This document shows positions 8,514 through 18,473 of a stretch of DNA of 64,000 bases, piece after piece. How positions within the stretch are numbered: the stretch's first letter is position 1; the number at the start of each line of letters is the position of its first letter. The DNA comes from Phycisphaerae bacterium (lineage in GTDB: Bacteria > Planctomycetota > Phycisphaerae > Tepidisphaerales > Tepidisphaeraceae), in the NCBI GenBank assembly GCA_025924315.1, contig JAICIO010000011.1:1-64000 (forward strand). Direction: 5' to 3'. Position numbers and translations under genes: made by a program. The notes under the pieces were generated by a model, which worked only from the letters and a program-made list of their open reading frames with translations, was not told the origin of the DNA and searched no databases.

Positions 8514-10258
8514 GTGAGAACCTCCTGCGGGACGGCGCCTGAAGGCCTCGTTGCGCTCGTGAGATTGTCGATCACATCCGCGACGGAGCTAAAGCGGTTG
8601 ATCCCGCCCAGCTTTGCATCGACGTGGGCCGCTCGGATCCGATCGCGGACGGATGAGCGCGCTTCGACCGCGTGAAGCTCGATGCCATCTGCCTTCAATT
8701 CATCCGCGAGGCCACCGAGTGCTTCGGCGCTTTGGATGTCGATTTGTGGCGCGGCGGAGAGGTCGAGCACGACGGCGCGCGGCGGGGTGGGCTGCGCGCG
8801 GACGCTATTGAGAATCGCGTCACGAACGTGATCGATGTTGAAGTAAACGAGCCCGGATTCGGGACGGAAGATCATCAGGCCGGAGATGCCCTCATTGTCC
8901 GGATGTCGATCGAGATCGGAGAACCGCCCCGTGCCTGGGATGCGACCGAGGATCGCGACGTGCGTGCGGCTGGCACGTCGGATGATTTGCACGAGCGAAA
9001 TAATCGCGCCGATGAGCACGCCGCGGAGAAGGCCGGATGTCAGCACACCGAACAGCGCCGCGAAGGCGGTGATGAATTCGGCGCGGTCGGCGTGCCAGAG
9101 GTGCTTGAGCGCATCGCCCTTGAAAAGCCCCGTGACCGCGACGAGCACGATCGCGGCGAGCACCGGCTGAGGCAGATTGCGCAGCAGATCGGTGAGGAAG
9201 ATCGAGACGAGCAGGATGACGAGCGCTGCAATGAGCCCGGAAAGCGGTGTGCGTGCGCCGGCGTTTTCGTTCACGACGGATTGAGACATCCCACCGCTGA
9301 CCGGAAATCCTTGTCCGATACCCGCAGCCAAATTCGCGGCGGCGAGGGCCAGAATCTCCTGGTTGTTGTCGAGCCGCCCACCGTACTTCGCGACGAAGGT
9401 TCGGCCGATCGCCGCGGTTTCGACGGCGCCGAGAAGGAAGCATGCGAAGGCGAGCGGGATGATCTCGTCCGCGTCGCTCCACTGCACGCGCGGCAGGCGC
9501 AACTCGGGCAGGCCTTGTGGGACGTGGCCGATGAGCTTCACTCCGCGGTTGCCGAGCCCCAGCGCGCCGGCGGCGATGATTCCGCCGATCACGACGAACA
9601 GCGCGACCGGTTTGTTCCGGAAGAAGAGCTTTCCCGCGATCAAAACCGAGAGCGCGACGAAGCCCGTAATGAGCGATGGGAAATGCGTCAGCTGCAGATG
9701 CGTAAGAAAATGTCCGAATTGTCCCCAGAATCCGCCGTGCGACCCGGCGAAGCCGAACAGTTTCGGAAGCTGCGTGCTGGCGATGAACAGGGCGACGCCG
9801 CACTTGAAGCCAACCATCACCGATTCGGAGATGAAGTTGACGATGCTTCCGGCGCCGAAGAGCCAGGCGAGAATTCCGATCACTGCGACGAGCAGTGCAC
9901 AGCACTCGGCGAGCGCGCGAAAGCGGCTCGTATCACCATGCGCGATGCCGCCGAGCGATGCGCCCAGCAAGAGCGAAATCGCCGACGTCACGGTGATGCT
10001 CGTTTGCCGTGAGCTGCAGAACAGCCAGAAAACGAGGCCGGAGAAGAGACACGCATAAAGGCCGGCTTCCGGCGGAAGGTTCGCGAGCGATGCGTCGCCC
10101 AATCCCGACGGCAGCAGATACGCCGCAAGCGTGAGCCCCGCGACAAAATCGCCGATGAGCCACGCCCGCGAATAACTCCGCAGCCACTTGGTTGCCGGCA
10201 GCCATCGTAAAGAGGCGGTCGGGGTCGGCGCGACGAAAGGGCGAGCGGATGCGGTCAT
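8510..10258 (-). CDS. SulP (SLC26) family anion transporter with STAS domain
   Basis: A 582-residue membrane permease. Ten or more hydrophobic segments (about residues 30-430) begin with the SulP signature region GDFVAGLTLAAYLLPSGLGDASLANLPPEAGLYA (shown by its key start GDFVAGLTLAAYLLP), followed by a cytoplasmic STAS domain (about 450-570; FNIDHVRDAI, VVLDLSAAPQIDIQSAEAL). Family members carry sulfate, bicarbonate, chloride or dicarboxylates; the substrate is unknown. It starts 9 bases after the glucosidase-like gene and overlaps glgX by ATGA, so it sits tightly inside the glycogen gene run. A coupled role, for example bicarbonate or organic-anion balance, is inference. Confidence 0.9.
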   Translation of the reverse strand: MTASARPFVAPTPTASLRWLPATKWLRSYSRAWLIGDFVAGLTLAAYLLPSGLGDASLANLPPEAGLYACLFSGLVFWLFCSSRQTSITVTSAISLLLGASLGGIAHGDTSRFRALAECCALLVAVIGILAWLFGAGSIVNFISESVMVGFKCGVALFIASTQLPKLFGFAGSHGGFWGQFGHFLTHLQLTHFPSLITGFVALSVLIAGKLFFRNKPVALFVVIGGIIAAGALGLGNRGVKLIGHVPQGLPELRLPRVQWSDADEIIPLAFACFLLGAVETAAIGRTFVAKYGGRLDNNQEILALAAANLAAGIGQGFPVSGGMSQSVVNENAGARTPLSGLIAALVILLVSIFLTDLLRNLPQPVLAAIVLVAVTGLFKGDALKHLWHADRAEFITAFAALFGVLTSGLLRGVLIGAIISLVQIIRRASRTHVAILGRIPGTGRFSDLDRHPDNEGISGLMIFRPESGLVYFNIDHVRDAILNSVRAQPTPPRAVVLDLSAAPQIDIQSAEALGGLADELKADGIELHAVEARSSVRDRIRAAHVDAKLGGINRFSSVADVIDNLTSATRPSGAVPQEVLT

Positions 10259-10267
10259 CGTCGTGCC

Positions 10268-13027
10268 CTAAACTCTGCCCGCCGTCTTCGAACTCTTTGC
10301 GGTCTCGACTTTCTCAACCGTGTCCTTCACCACCGTAACTTCGATCGCCGCGGCGAGCTTGCCGACGTCGATGAATTGCTTCGCGGTGCTCGTGGCGAAG
10401 ACGTGCATCGCGCGCGCGATGACGCCGGTCCAGCCGGTTTGGTGGCTGGCGCCGAGTCCCGCGCCGTTATCGCCGTGGAAATACTCGTAGAAGAGGATGA
10501 GGTCGCGCCAGTGGGGATCTTCCTGGAACTTCTTTGTCGCGCCGTACACGGGGCGATCGCCGGAGTCGTTCTTCAGGAAAATTCCCGCGAGGCGGTTCGT
10601 CAGCTCCTCGGCCACCTGATACAGGCTCATCATGTTGCCGGAGCCGGTGGGGCATTCGATCTGGAAATCGTCGCCGTAGAACGTGTAGTACTGCAGCAGC
10701 GCGCGGATGATCAGCGCGTTCACCGGCATCCAGATCGGCCCGCGCCAGTTGGAGTTTCCGCCGAACATGCCGGTGTCGGACTCGGCGGGCAAATAGCAAA
10801 CGCGATAGTCCTGCCCGTTGGACTTGAAGACGTAGGGGCACGTGTCGTGATACTTCGACAGCGCGCGGATCCCGTACGGGCTGAGGAATTCGTTTTCGTC
10901 GAGCATCCGGCTCAGCACGCGGCGAAGCTTCTTCTCGTCGAGCACGGAAGCGAGCACGCGATTGTTTTTCCCGCGCTTGTTCGGGTCATGAATGAATGCA
11001 ACCAATTCAGGGCGCGTCTGCAGAAAATCTCGCACGCGCGCACCGAGCTCCGGATATTTCTCGATCAGCTTCCCGTCGGTAACGTTGACCGCGCACAGCG
11101 GCAACAAGCCGACCATCGAGCGGACTTTCAATCGTTGCGCTTTCCCATCCGGCAGCCGCAGCACGTCGTAGAAGAATCCGTCTTCCTCGTCCCACATGCC
11201 CACATCGTTTCCGGCGTGGTACATCGATGATGCGATCCAGAGGAAGTGCTGCGCGAATTTCAAGCACATCTCGCCATAGCTCGACTTGTTCAGCGCGAGC
11301 TCCGCGGTGATCTCCATCATGTTCTGGCAGAAGATCGCCATCCATGCGGTGCCGTCGGCTTGTTCGAGATATCCGCCGGTGGGAAGGGCGGCGCTCCGGT
11401 CGAACACGCCGATGTTGTCGAGGCCAAGGAATCCGCCTTCGAAGACGTTGTTTCCGCTGCGGTCTTTGCGGTTCACCCACCAGGTGAAGTTAAGCACGAG
11501 CTTGTGGAACGAGCGCTCGAGCCATTCCAGATCGGCGCGGCCGTGGCTTTGCTGGATGCGATATAGGAACAGTGTTGACCACGCATGCACCGGCGGATTT
11601 ACGTCGCCGAAGTTCCACTCATACGCTGGAATCTGTCCGGTCGGATGCAGATACATTTCGCGGAGCATCAGGTCGAGCTGCTGCTTGGCGAATTCTTCGT
11701 CGACCATCGAGAGCGCAAGCACGTGAAACGCCAGATCCCATGCCGCGTACCAGGGATATTCCCACTTGTCCGGCATCGAGATGATGTCGGCGTTGTACAT
11801 ATGGTGCCAATGCCCGTTTCGCGGCGCCTGGCGTTTCGGATTGAACGGATCGGATCCGCGTTCGGTGAGCCATCGATCGACGTCGTAGTAGTAAAACTGC
11901 TTCGACCAGAGCATGCCGGCGAGGGCTTGGCGCATGACGTTCTTCTGATCGTCATCGAGCGCCGCGGGGATGACGACGTCGTAGAACGCGTCGGCTTCAG
12001 ATCTGCGCGCCTCGAGGGTCTTGTCGAATGAAGCTCCAAACGGCCGCGCCATCCCGAGCTCGTCGCTGAGGCGCAGACGGATCGTTTCTGACTTTCCCGC
12101 CGGCACGCGAATCGTGTAGTGCATCGACGATTTCGTGCCGATCTTGTCGGGATTCACCGCGTTCGCGCGGCCGTGGACGATGTAATCATTGATGCCGTCT
12201 TTCACGAAGCGAACGGAGTTCGGCACAGCAACTAGCTTCTGCGTGTTGGTTTCATTTTCCGTAAAGAGCAGCTCGGGTTTTCCTTCGCCATAGAGGCAAC
12301 GCGCGCCGAGATCGCTGTGCTGAGCCAGAATCGCGCCGCCGGCGAACGTCGGCGGGGTGACGGCCTGCAGCGTCGGATGCAATCCGCCGGTGCTGCCCCA
12401 AGTGTTCCGATACCAAAGCGTCGGCAACACGTGCAGCGTCGCGGCGTCAGGGCCGCGGTTGTGAACGGTGATCTCGATGAGCGTGTCTTCCGGCGAGCCT
12501 TTCGCATATTCCACGAACACGTCGAAGTATTCGTCATCGTCGAAGATTCCGGTGTCGAGCAATTCAAACTCTTGCGCGTTCCGGTCCCGCAGCCGATTCT
12601 CACGCACGATCTCGTTGTACGGATACGCCCGCTGTGGGTACTTGTACAAATACTTCATGTACGAATGCGTCGGCGTAGAATCGAGGTAGAAGTAGTATTC
12701 CTTCACGTCCTCCCCATGATTGCCCTCGCTGTTGGTGAGGCCGAAGAGGCGCTCCTTCAGAATTGGATCGTGCCCATTCCACAGCGCCAGCGAAAAGCAC
12801 AGGCGCGCGTGATCATCCGAATACCCCGCGAGACCATCTTCGCCCCAGCGATAAGCGCGCGACCGAGCATTGTCGTGCGTGAAATAGCTCCACGCGTCCC
12901 CCGATTCACTGTAATCTTCGCGCACCGTTCCCCACTGGCGCTCGCTGAGATACGGACCCCACTTCTTCCACGGCGCCGCGCCCGTGCGCGCTTCTTCGAG
13001 CCTGACATGTTCGGGGGTCTCTTTCAT
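10268..13027 (-). CDS. Large glucosidase-like protein (MGH1/GH63-like)
   Basis: A 919-residue protein of the glucosidase group related to GH63 mannosyl-oligosaccharide glucosidases. The N-terminus (ERQWGTVREDYSESGDAW, then RWGEDGLAGYSDDHARLCFS) and the (alpha/alpha)6-barrel segments (MYNADIISMPDKWEYPWYAAWDLAFH at about 460, and FGGNSNWRGPIWMPVNALI) are the hallmark regions. It probably hydrolyses glucose from an alpha-glucoside; the exact substrate is unknown. The open frame extends upstream to 13165, but ATG 13027 is preceded by AAGGA at good spacing and fits the family N-terminus. It lies between xfp (34 bases away) and sulP (9 bases away). Confidence 0.85.
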   Translation of the reverse strand: MKETPEHVRLEEARTGAAPWKKWGPYLSERQWGTVREDYSESGDAWSYFTHDNARSRAYRWGEDGLAGYSDDHARLCFSLALWNGHDPILKERLFGLTNSEGNHGEDVKEYYFYLDSTPTHSYMKYLYKYPQRAYPYNEIVRENRLRDRNAQEFELLDTGIFDDDEYFDVFVEYAKGSPEDTLIEITVHNRGPDAATLHVLPTLWYRNTWGSTGGLHPTLQAVTPPTFAGGAILAQHSDLGARCLYGEGKPELLFTENETNTQKLVAVPNSVRFVKDGINDYIVHGRANAVNPDKIGTKSSMHYTIRVPAGKSETIRLRLSDELGMARPFGASFDKTLEARRSEADAFYDVVIPAALDDDQKNVMRQALAGMLWSKQFYYYDVDRWLTERGSDPFNPKRQAPRNGHWHHMYNADIISMPDKWEYPWYAAWDLAFHVLALSMVDEEFAKQQLDLMLREMYLHPTGQIPAYEWNFGDVNPPVHAWSTLFLYRIQQSHGRADLEWLERSFHKLVLNFTWWVNRKDRSGNNVFEGGFLGLDNIGVFDRSAALPTGGYLEQADGTAWMAIFCQNMMEITAELALNKSSYGEMCLKFAQHFLWIASSMYHAGNDVGMWDEEDGFFYDVLRLPDGKAQRLKVRSMVGLLPLCAVNVTDGKLIEKYPELGARVRDFLQTRPELVAFIHDPNKRGKNNRVLASVLDEKKLRRVLSRMLDENEFLSPYGIRALSKYHDTCPYVFKSNGQDYRVCYLPAESDTGMFGGNSNWRGPIWMPVNALIIRALLQYYTFYGDDFQIECPTGSGNMMSLYQVAEELTNRLAGIFLKNDSGDRPVYGATKKFQEDPHWRDLILFYEYFHGDNGAGLGASHQTGWTGVIARAMHVFATSTAKQFIDVGKLAAAIEVTVVKDTVEKVETAKSSKTAGRV

Positions 13028-13061
13028 CGCAGTGTCCTTTGCTCTTCGCTTGATGAATTGG

Positions 13062-15476
13062 TCAGCCAGGCGCAACCCAGTTGTCGACCTCAGGCTTGTC
13101 GATGCCGAACTCGTATGCGTAGCGCTGGCATTCGATCTGCATGTTGCGCAGCTTTTCCTTCGCATGCGCGCCCGCGACTTTCAGCCGGGGGACGCGGTCG
13201 ATCACGTCGATCGCGAGGCTGAAGCGGTCGATCTGGTTTTGAATCGCCAGATCCAGCGGCGTGTTGATGTTCCCTTTTTCCTTGTACCCGCGAACGTGGA
13301 TGTTCTTGTGGTTCGTCCGCCGGTACGTCAGCCGATGAATCAACCACGGATAGCCGTGGAAGTTGAAGATCACCGGCTTGTCGCAGGTGAAGAGGCTGTC
13401 GAAATCTTTATCCGTCAGGCCATGCGGATGCTCGGTCGATGGGGTGAGCTTGAACAGATCGACCACGTTGACGAAGCGTATTTTCAGATCGGGGAAGTTC
13501 TCGCGCAGCAACACCGTCGCCGCCAGCGCTTCTTTCGTCGGAATATCACCCGCACAGGCCATCACCACGTCCGGTTCGACCCCTTCGTCATTGCTCGCCT
13601 TGCGCCAGATGCCCAGTCCCTTCGTGCAATGCGCGATCGCCTCGTCCATGTTCATGTACTGCAGATGCTTCTGCTTATCGGAGACGATCACATTGATGTA
13701 GTTGGTGCTCCTCAGGCAATGATTCGCGACGGGGAGCAGCGAGTTCACGTCCGGTGGAAGATAGATGCGACACACATCCGGGCTTTTGTTGCACACGATA
13801 TCGAGGAAGCCTGGATCCTGGTGTGTGAACCCGTTGTGATCCTGCCGCCATACGGTCGAGGTGATCAGCAGATTGAGCGACGAGATCGGCGCGCGCCACG
13901 GCAGCTCGTTGCAGATCTGCAGCCACTTCGCGTGCATGTTGAACATTGAATCGATGACATGCGCGAATGCTTCGTACGTCGAGAAGAAGCCGTGGCGGCC
14001 GGTGAGCAGGTACGATTCGAGCCAGCCTTCGAGTGTGTGCTCGGAGAGCATTTCCATGATTCGGCCATCGGGCGCGAGCTCTCCGCCATCCGCATCCTCC
14101 GGCAAATAATCCGCGAGCCAGACCTTCTTGCTCGCTTCGTACACCGCCTGAAGACGGTTGGACGCGAGCTCATCCGGGCATAGGACGCGGAAGTTGGTCG
14201 GATTCAGCTTGATGATGTCGCGGAGAAATTGGCCGAGCGGGAAGGTGTTCTCGGCCGAGACTTTCCCGGGCTTCTCCAGCTTAATCGCATAGCTGCGGAA
14301 ATCCGGCAGCCGCAGCGCCTTGCGAATCAACCCGCCGTTGCCGTGCGGATTGGAGCCCATTCGCCGCGTGCCTTTGGGCGCGAGCGCGCGCAGCTCTTCG
14401 ATCAACCTTCCGCTGTGATCAAACAGCTCTTCCGGCTTGTAACTGCGCAGCCAATTATCGAGCAGCTTCATGTGCGCCGCGTTGCCGTGCAGTCCCGACA
14501 GCGGCACTTGATGCGAGCGCCAAAACCCTTCGACCTTGTGCCCATCCACTTCCTTCGGTCCGGTCCAACCCTTCGGCGTGCGCAGCACGATCATCGGCCA
14601 CCGCGGACGCGACGGCTTCGCGCTTTTGCGCGCGTCGTCCTGCACACGCCGAATTTCGACGACGCATGCTTCGATCGTCGCCGCCATCTTCTGATGCATG
14701 GCGAGCGGCTCGTCGCCTTCGACAAAGTACGGCGTCCATCCGTACCCCTTCAGCAGGTTCTCCAGCTCTTCGTGACTGATGCGCGACAGCAGCGTGGGAT
14801 TCGCGATCTTGTAGCCGTTGAGGTTCAGGATCGGCAGCACCGCGCCGTCTCGAACGGGATTGAGGAACTTGTTCGAATGCCACGAGGTGGCGAGCGGGCC
14901 GGTCTCGCTCTCGCCGTCGCCAACGACGACCGCGACCAGCAGATCCGGGTTATCGAACGCGGCGCCGAACGCGTGCGACAGGCTGTATCCCAGCTCGCCA
15001 CCTTCATGAATCGATCCCGGCGTTTCCGGCGTGCAATGGCTTCCGACTCCGCCGGGGAAACTGAATTCCTTGAAGAACTCTCGCATTCCATCGAGGTCTT
15101 CACTCTTGTTCGGATAGATCTCCGAATACGACCCTTCGAGATACAGCGGGCCCAGCACGCCGGGCGCGCCGTGACCAGGGCCAGCGAGAAAGATCGCGTC
15201 GAGATCGTATTTGTTGATCAGCCGGTTCAGATGAATGTAACAGAAGCTCAGTGCCGGACTCGCGCCCCAATGCCCGAGCAGCCGCAGCTTCACGTGCTCT
15301 TCTTTCAGAGGCTCGCGCAGCAGCGGATTGTCGCGCAGATAAATCATCCCCGCGGCGAGATAACTGCAGGCGCGCCAATACGCATGCGTCTTGCGCAATT
15401 CATCCGCCGAAAGCGGCCCGCCCGCCGTCGCCTGATCCATTCCCGAAACGCGCAAATCGTTCAAAATCGAAGTCAT
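13062..15476 (-). CDS. xfp: Phosphoketolase (xylulose-5-P/fructose-6-P)
   Basis: An 804-residue TPP enzyme that splits xylulose-5-P or fructose-6-P with phosphate into acetyl-phosphate plus a C3 or C4 sugar phosphate. Diagnostic stretches are [46 protein letters not shown] and the TPP motif [15 protein letters not shown]. The length matches bacterial Xfp. ATG 15476 is chosen over the longer frame because GAGGA stands just upstream and the protein then starts as family members do. It is the first gene of the glycogen run, preceded by a DosR-like box, so glycogen carbon could feed acetyl-P and substrate-level ATP. Confidence 0.96.
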   Translation of the reverse strand: MTSILNDLRVSGMDQATAGGPLSADELRKTHAYWRACSYLAAGMIYLRDNPLLREPLKEEHVKLRLLGHWGASPALSFCYIHLNRLINKYDLDAIFLAGPGHGAPGVLGPLYLEGSYSEIYPNKSEDLDGMREFFKEFSFPGGVGSHCTPETPGSIHEGGELGYSLSHAFGAAFDNPDLLVAVVVGDGESETGPLATSWHSNKFLNPVRDGAVLPILNLNGYKIANPTLLSRISHEELENLLKGYGWTPYFVEGDEPLAMHQKMAATIEACVVEIRRVQDDARKSAKPSRPRWPMIVLRTPKGWTGPKEVDGHKVEGFWRSHQVPLSGLHGNAAHMKLLDNWLRSYKPEELFDHSGRLIEELRALAPKGTRRMGSNPHGNGGLIRKALRLPDFRSYAIKLEKPGKVSAENTFPLGQFLRDIIKLNPTNFRVLCPDELASNRLQAVYEASKKVWLADYLPEDADGGELAPDGRIMEMLSEHTLEGWLESYLLTGRHGFFSTYEAFAHVIDSMFNMHAKWLQICNELPWRAPISSLNLLITSTVWRQDHNGFTHQDPGFLDIVCNKSPDVCRIYLPPDVNSLLPVANHCLRSTNYINVIVSDKQKHLQYMNMDEAIAHCTKGLGIWRKASNDEGVEPDVVMACAGDIPTKEALAATVLLRENFPDLKIRFVNVVDLFKLTPSTEHPHGLTDKDFDSLFTCDKPVIFNFHGYPWLIHRLTYRRTNHKNIHVRGYKEKGNINTPLDLAIQNQIDRFSLAIDVIDRVPRLKVAGAHAKEKLRNMQIECQRYAYEFGIDKPEVDNWVAPG

Positions 15477-15563
15477 GGCAAGGTCCTCGTCATCGACCAA
15501 AGCGCGCAACCGCACGCGCCGGCCGTGGTTCGGCACCGTACCGCTTCGCACATCCCTTCAAAT

Positions 15564-15575
15564 GGGACTTTGGTC
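15564..15575 (-). promoter_or_regulatory. DosR-like box before xfp
   Basis: The gene strand reads GACCAAAGTCCCATT, ending 87 bases before the xfp ATG. The left arm is one base weaker than in other copies (GTAC-GACC). A half-match, CGCTTTGGTCGATG, occurs nearer the start codon at about 15490-15503. Confidence 0.5.
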
Positions 15576-15683
15576 GTACGCGTTTTCCCGTCCGCCGCGC
15601 GCCGCACCTGTGCGGCCTGGCCGCGCGAGCCCATCGCGATAGAATGCTTGAAATTCATCTGCCCATTCTCTCGGGGAGGACTC

Positions 15684-16109
15684 GTGCGAACCCTGCCGAC
15701 CAAATGCTCAGACGATGAAATCCGCAACCTCGTGATCGAGTGGTGGGAGCTGATCGCCGCCGGGAAATACAAAGAGGCTTTGGAAATGTTCGCGCACAAG
15801 GACGACGGCGGAATCGTCTGGACGCCGGAAACCCTCAAGGAAGGCATCGCCACCGGCTGTTCAATGGAGCCGCCGCGCGCAAAGCCCTTAAGTCTGCGCA
15901 AGCAGAAAGATTTTGACCGGATCTTCAAAGCGATGAACGTCGATCGCGAACACCTCTTCGGCCTCGATCCGAAGAAATACATCGGTATGGTTCATTTCGA
16001 GTACCTGCCGATGAAGCCGTACATCGGCGCGCTCACCGCACGATTTGCGATTTTGAAAGTCGGGCGAAATCAGCTCACACTGGAGTTTCACGACGCGCAC
16101 GTTATGTGA
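15684..16109 (+). CDS. Small cytoplasmic protein of unknown function
   Basis: A 141-residue protein whose reading frame continues far upstream over xfp, but that part is shadow. The real start is the GTG at 15684, with GGGGAGGA four bases before it. The beginning (IRNLVIEWWELIAAGKYKEALEMF) resembles the first helices of NTF2/SnoaL-like folds, but the rest (KKYIGMVHFEYLPMKPYIGALTARF) is not something I can assign. It is divergent from xfp across a 207-base gap and 13 bases before the next gene, so the two are probably co-transcribed. Confidence 0.7.
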   Translation: MRTLPTKCSDDEIRNLVIEWWELIAAGKYKEALEMFAHKDDGGIVWTPETLKEGIATGCSMEPPRAKPLSLRKQKDFDRIFKAMNVDREHLFGLDPKKYIGMVHFEYLPMKPYIGALTARFAILKVGRNQLTLEFHDAHVM

Positions 16110-16122
16110 TTGGAGTGAACCC

Positions 16123-16734
16123 ATGATCCGAATGCTCTTCAACCGCCTCTCGCTCGTTTCGCTGGTTCTCTGCTTGGCCACGATCGTTTTGTGGGCGCGA
16201 AGCTATCCGCGGCGGGACGTTGTTGTTTTCCGGTACGCCAGCGGCAGCGCAAGCAGAGAATGCGCGATCGGAACCAATCGCGGGCTGCTCGCGGTGTCGA
16301 TCTTCACGGTGCCCGATTCCGAGCGCGCCACCGTCGAGCACCTGACCGGCGAACATCTCGACAAGAGCCTCTTTTACTACGTGCGCGGCGAACCGACCCG
16401 CGGCCCCGAGCCGTCGCGCTGGTGGAACAGCCTGGGCTTCGCCGCAGAAACGAGCCGTCTGATCACGGGCTTCCGCACCAGTTCCACGATCGTGTTCGTG
16501 CCGATGTGGCTGCTTGTGCTTGTCACACTCGCCGCGCCAAGCGCCCAATGCATCCGCCATGTCCGCCGCCGCAGACAAGGCCGCTGCGCCGTATGCGGCT
16601 ACGACCTCCGCGCCTCCCCCGACCGCTGCCCCGAATGCGGCGCGATCCCACTCCGCCGCTTCCTGCTCGAGCTATGGCGGCCTTTTTCCACCGCGAGGCT
16701 CGCGCGGAACGCGATCGAGCATCGCGTTGGCTAA
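16123..16734 (+). CDS. Membrane protein with C-terminal GYDLR zinc ribbon
   Basis: A 203-residue protein with two membrane segments (about 8-25 and 122-138) and a short cytoplasmic tail. The tail bears a zinc ribbon with Cys155-x2-Cys158 and Cys169-x2-Cys172 (GRCAVCGYDLRASPDRCPECG, shown by its cysteines). This module occurs in many copies in Phycisphaerae-type planctomycetes and has no established function. The ATG has GGAG 8 bases upstream. A second protein of the same architecture is encoded at 33526-34146, with little similarity outside the membrane and ribbon parts. Confidence 0.85.
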   Translation: MIRMLFNRLSLVSLVLCLATIVLWARSYPRRDVVVFRYASGSASRECAIGTNRGLLAVSIFTVPDSERATVEHLTGEHLDKSLFYYVRGEPTRGPEPSRWWNSLGFAAETSRLITGFRTSSTIVFVPMWLLVLVTLAAPSAQCIRHVRRRRQGRCAVCGYDLRASPDRCPECGAIPLRRFLLELWRPFSTARLARNAIEHRVG

Positions 16735-16797
16735 TCTTCCGGCAGGTCAATCATTGACGGATCGTCCTAATGCGATCCCCAAGGTCCAGCAAAAAAC

Positions 16798-16839
16798 AAA
16801 GGGTCCTGTCCCCTTTAATTAAAGGGGACAGGACCCTTT
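16798..16839. repeat. 42-bp perfect palindrome
   Basis: The left half reads AAAGGGTCCTGTCCCCTTTA and the right half is its exact complement around a central TTAA. It lies in the 215-base gap between two convergent genes, so it could terminate transcription from either side. Its perfection and GGGGACAGGACCC core suggest a mobile REP/MITE-like unit; no partner copy is in this window. Confidence 0.8.
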
Positions 16840-16949
16840 AATTTGATCGCAGCAGTCGTGAAGCTCGGCATAGAAGGTGGCCGGCGCGCAAAAGGCGGCG
16901 TCCTAGGCGCGATGTGACGGCGGCGGGAACGAGTCGGGGCACGCGCGAT

Positions 16950-18203
16950 TTAATCCCAGATGAGACGCGCTGCCGGCGGCTGCGCGACGGTTGTGCCGGC
17001 GGCGGCGGCGGTGGCGTCGAGGGCGCGCAGCTCGTCGCGGAGCGCGGCGTGACGCGATTCGGGAATCGTTTCGAGCAGCTTCAGCACCATCAGGCGCAGG
17101 CGGTTCAGGATGCGCGGAGTCGTCGCGCCGTACAGGCGGATCTCCTCGCAGGCGGTCGAGACAAATTGTTCCCACTTTGGCGTGGGGAAGAGAAGGCGCA
17201 CCGTGCCGGACGCGTCGGCCTGCCGGCCTGAATGAATCTTTCTTCCCGCGACGGTGCGCAGCAGTCGCTGCAGCTGGTCGATGCCGAGCACCGCGGTGGT
17301 GGGGTCGTTGATCGCAGGCGAAAGCGCTTTGTTGGCGATATCGACGATGTTGCGAAACGCCAGCGTCGCGTCCTGCTCGAACGTGCGCTCGGCGCCAACG
17401 AGAATCATCCCTGCGAGCGGGCGAACGTCGATTGCTCGCTCGCAATGAATCTTGAACAGCGCCTCCTCGCGCGAAACGAAATTGCCGACGTGCGGGACAA
17501 GCTCGATCACCGCGTCCTGCTCCGTTGCGAAGTCGACGAGGCCCTGCGCGTCGAACGCGAGCAGCACGCCGGAGGTTCCGACATGCGGGACGAGGGTCAC
17601 CTTCCCGTTATTCGAAGGCAGTGTACGCGGTTCGCGCTCGATCTCATCGGCGTCGTACGCGTCGGGGTAGACCTCGAAGATCACCCGCCGGCCCGACTCC
17701 GCGAGCCGCGTGAGCACGAAGGCTGGCCGCAGGCCCATTCCAACCGCCATCACGAAGTAGACGAAAAACACGACGCTCGCGACGTTCGCGACAATCGTGA
17801 CCGCCAGCGCGATTTGCGGAACGAAGTCCGGGCGCATGCGACCGATTACCGCGATCGAGAGGGTGTAGGAAAAGAGAAACATGCTCAGCGCGATTCGAAT
17901 CAGCGGATTGCGAAATGTCGGCAGGATAATGCGCGGGGTAAGGGCGGCGCTGGCGAGCTGCACGACCAGAAGGAGCGTCGATGCGACCAGCACCAGAAAC
18001 GTCAGCATCGCACCGATGAATGCGCCGAGCAGCGCCTGAGCGCCGTCGGGCGTGAAAGTAAACACCTTCCAATGCAGCGCCTGATCGCATTCGCGCAGCA
18101 AGCGTCCAACGACGATGGCGAGAATGATGGTGGCCGCCGGCGCGATCCACAGGCTGTTGCGGAGGAACTCCCGAAACCGCGAACGTCGCCGCCAGTTGGT
18201 CAT
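16950..18203 (-). CDS. DUF2254 family membrane protein
   Basis: A 417-residue protein with four membrane segments in its first 170 residues (from LWIAPAATIILAIVVGRLL to VVFFVYFVMAVGMGL), followed by a soluble domain. The segments ANKALSPAINDPTTAVLGIDQL and HSGRQADASGTVRL are hallmarks of the DUF2254 family, whose role is unknown. It is the last gene of the RND/ppk2 run and starts 21 bases after the preceding small gene. The alanine-rich C-terminal tail is variable. Confidence 0.9.
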   Translation of the reverse strand: MTNWRRRSRFREFLRNSLWIAPAATIILAIVVGRLLRECDQALHWKVFTFTPDGAQALLGAFIGAMLTFLVLVASTLLLVVQLASAALTPRIILPTFRNPLIRIALSMFLFSYTLSIAVIGRMRPDFVPQIALAVTIVANVASVVFFVYFVMAVGMGLRPAFVLTRLAESGRRVIFEVYPDAYDADEIEREPRTLPSNNGKVTLVPHVGTSGVLLAFDAQGLVDFATEQDAVIELVPHVGNFVSREEALFKIHCERAIDVRPLAGMILVGAERTFEQDATLAFRNIVDIANKALSPAINDPTTAVLGIDQLQRLLRTVAGRKIHSGRQADASGTVRLLFPTPKWEQFVSTACEEIRLYGATTPRILNRLRLMVLKLLETIPESRHAALRDELRALDATAAAAGTTVAQPPAARLIWD

Positions 18204-18224
18204 GACACCAAGTCCAAAGCACCG

Positions 18225-18446
18225 TTACGCCGGCATTTGACCCTGCGATTGCGATTGCAAAAACGACGAGATCGCGCTCTCGCAGATCTCGACCTCTTTC
18301 TCGGCCGAGCGCAACGTCGCCGCGGCGTCGGTTCGTTGCTTGGCGTCCATCTGCTCCAGATCCTTGAACTTCGCGCGGGCCTCCGCGAAGGCATTGTTGG
18401 CATTGTGAAGTCGCTGCATCAGATCGTCGGGAATGCAAGATGACAT
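18225..18446 (-). CDS. Small helical protein of unknown function
   Basis: A 73-residue, highly charged and helix-prone protein (LHNANNAFAEARAKFKDLEQM, then RSAEKEVEICESAIS). It has AGGAGGTG immediately before the ATG, which makes it a real gene despite its size. It sits between ppk2 (27 bases) and the DUF2254 gene (21 bases) on the same strand. No known family is recognised; a coiled-coil partner or regulator is possible. Confidence 0.7.
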   Translation of the reverse strand: MSSCIPDDLMQRLHNANNAFAEARAKFKDLEQMDAKQRTDAAATLRSAEKEVEICESAISSFLQSQSQGQMPA

Positions 18447-18473
18447 GAGACACCTCCTGCGGCACGAGCCGCG

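Noticed and set aside
14229-15683. Long plus-strand open frame running over the xfp gene
   Set aside because: It is the shadow of xfp, rich in Arg, with no family motif. Only its last 141 codons after GTG 15684 are a real gene.
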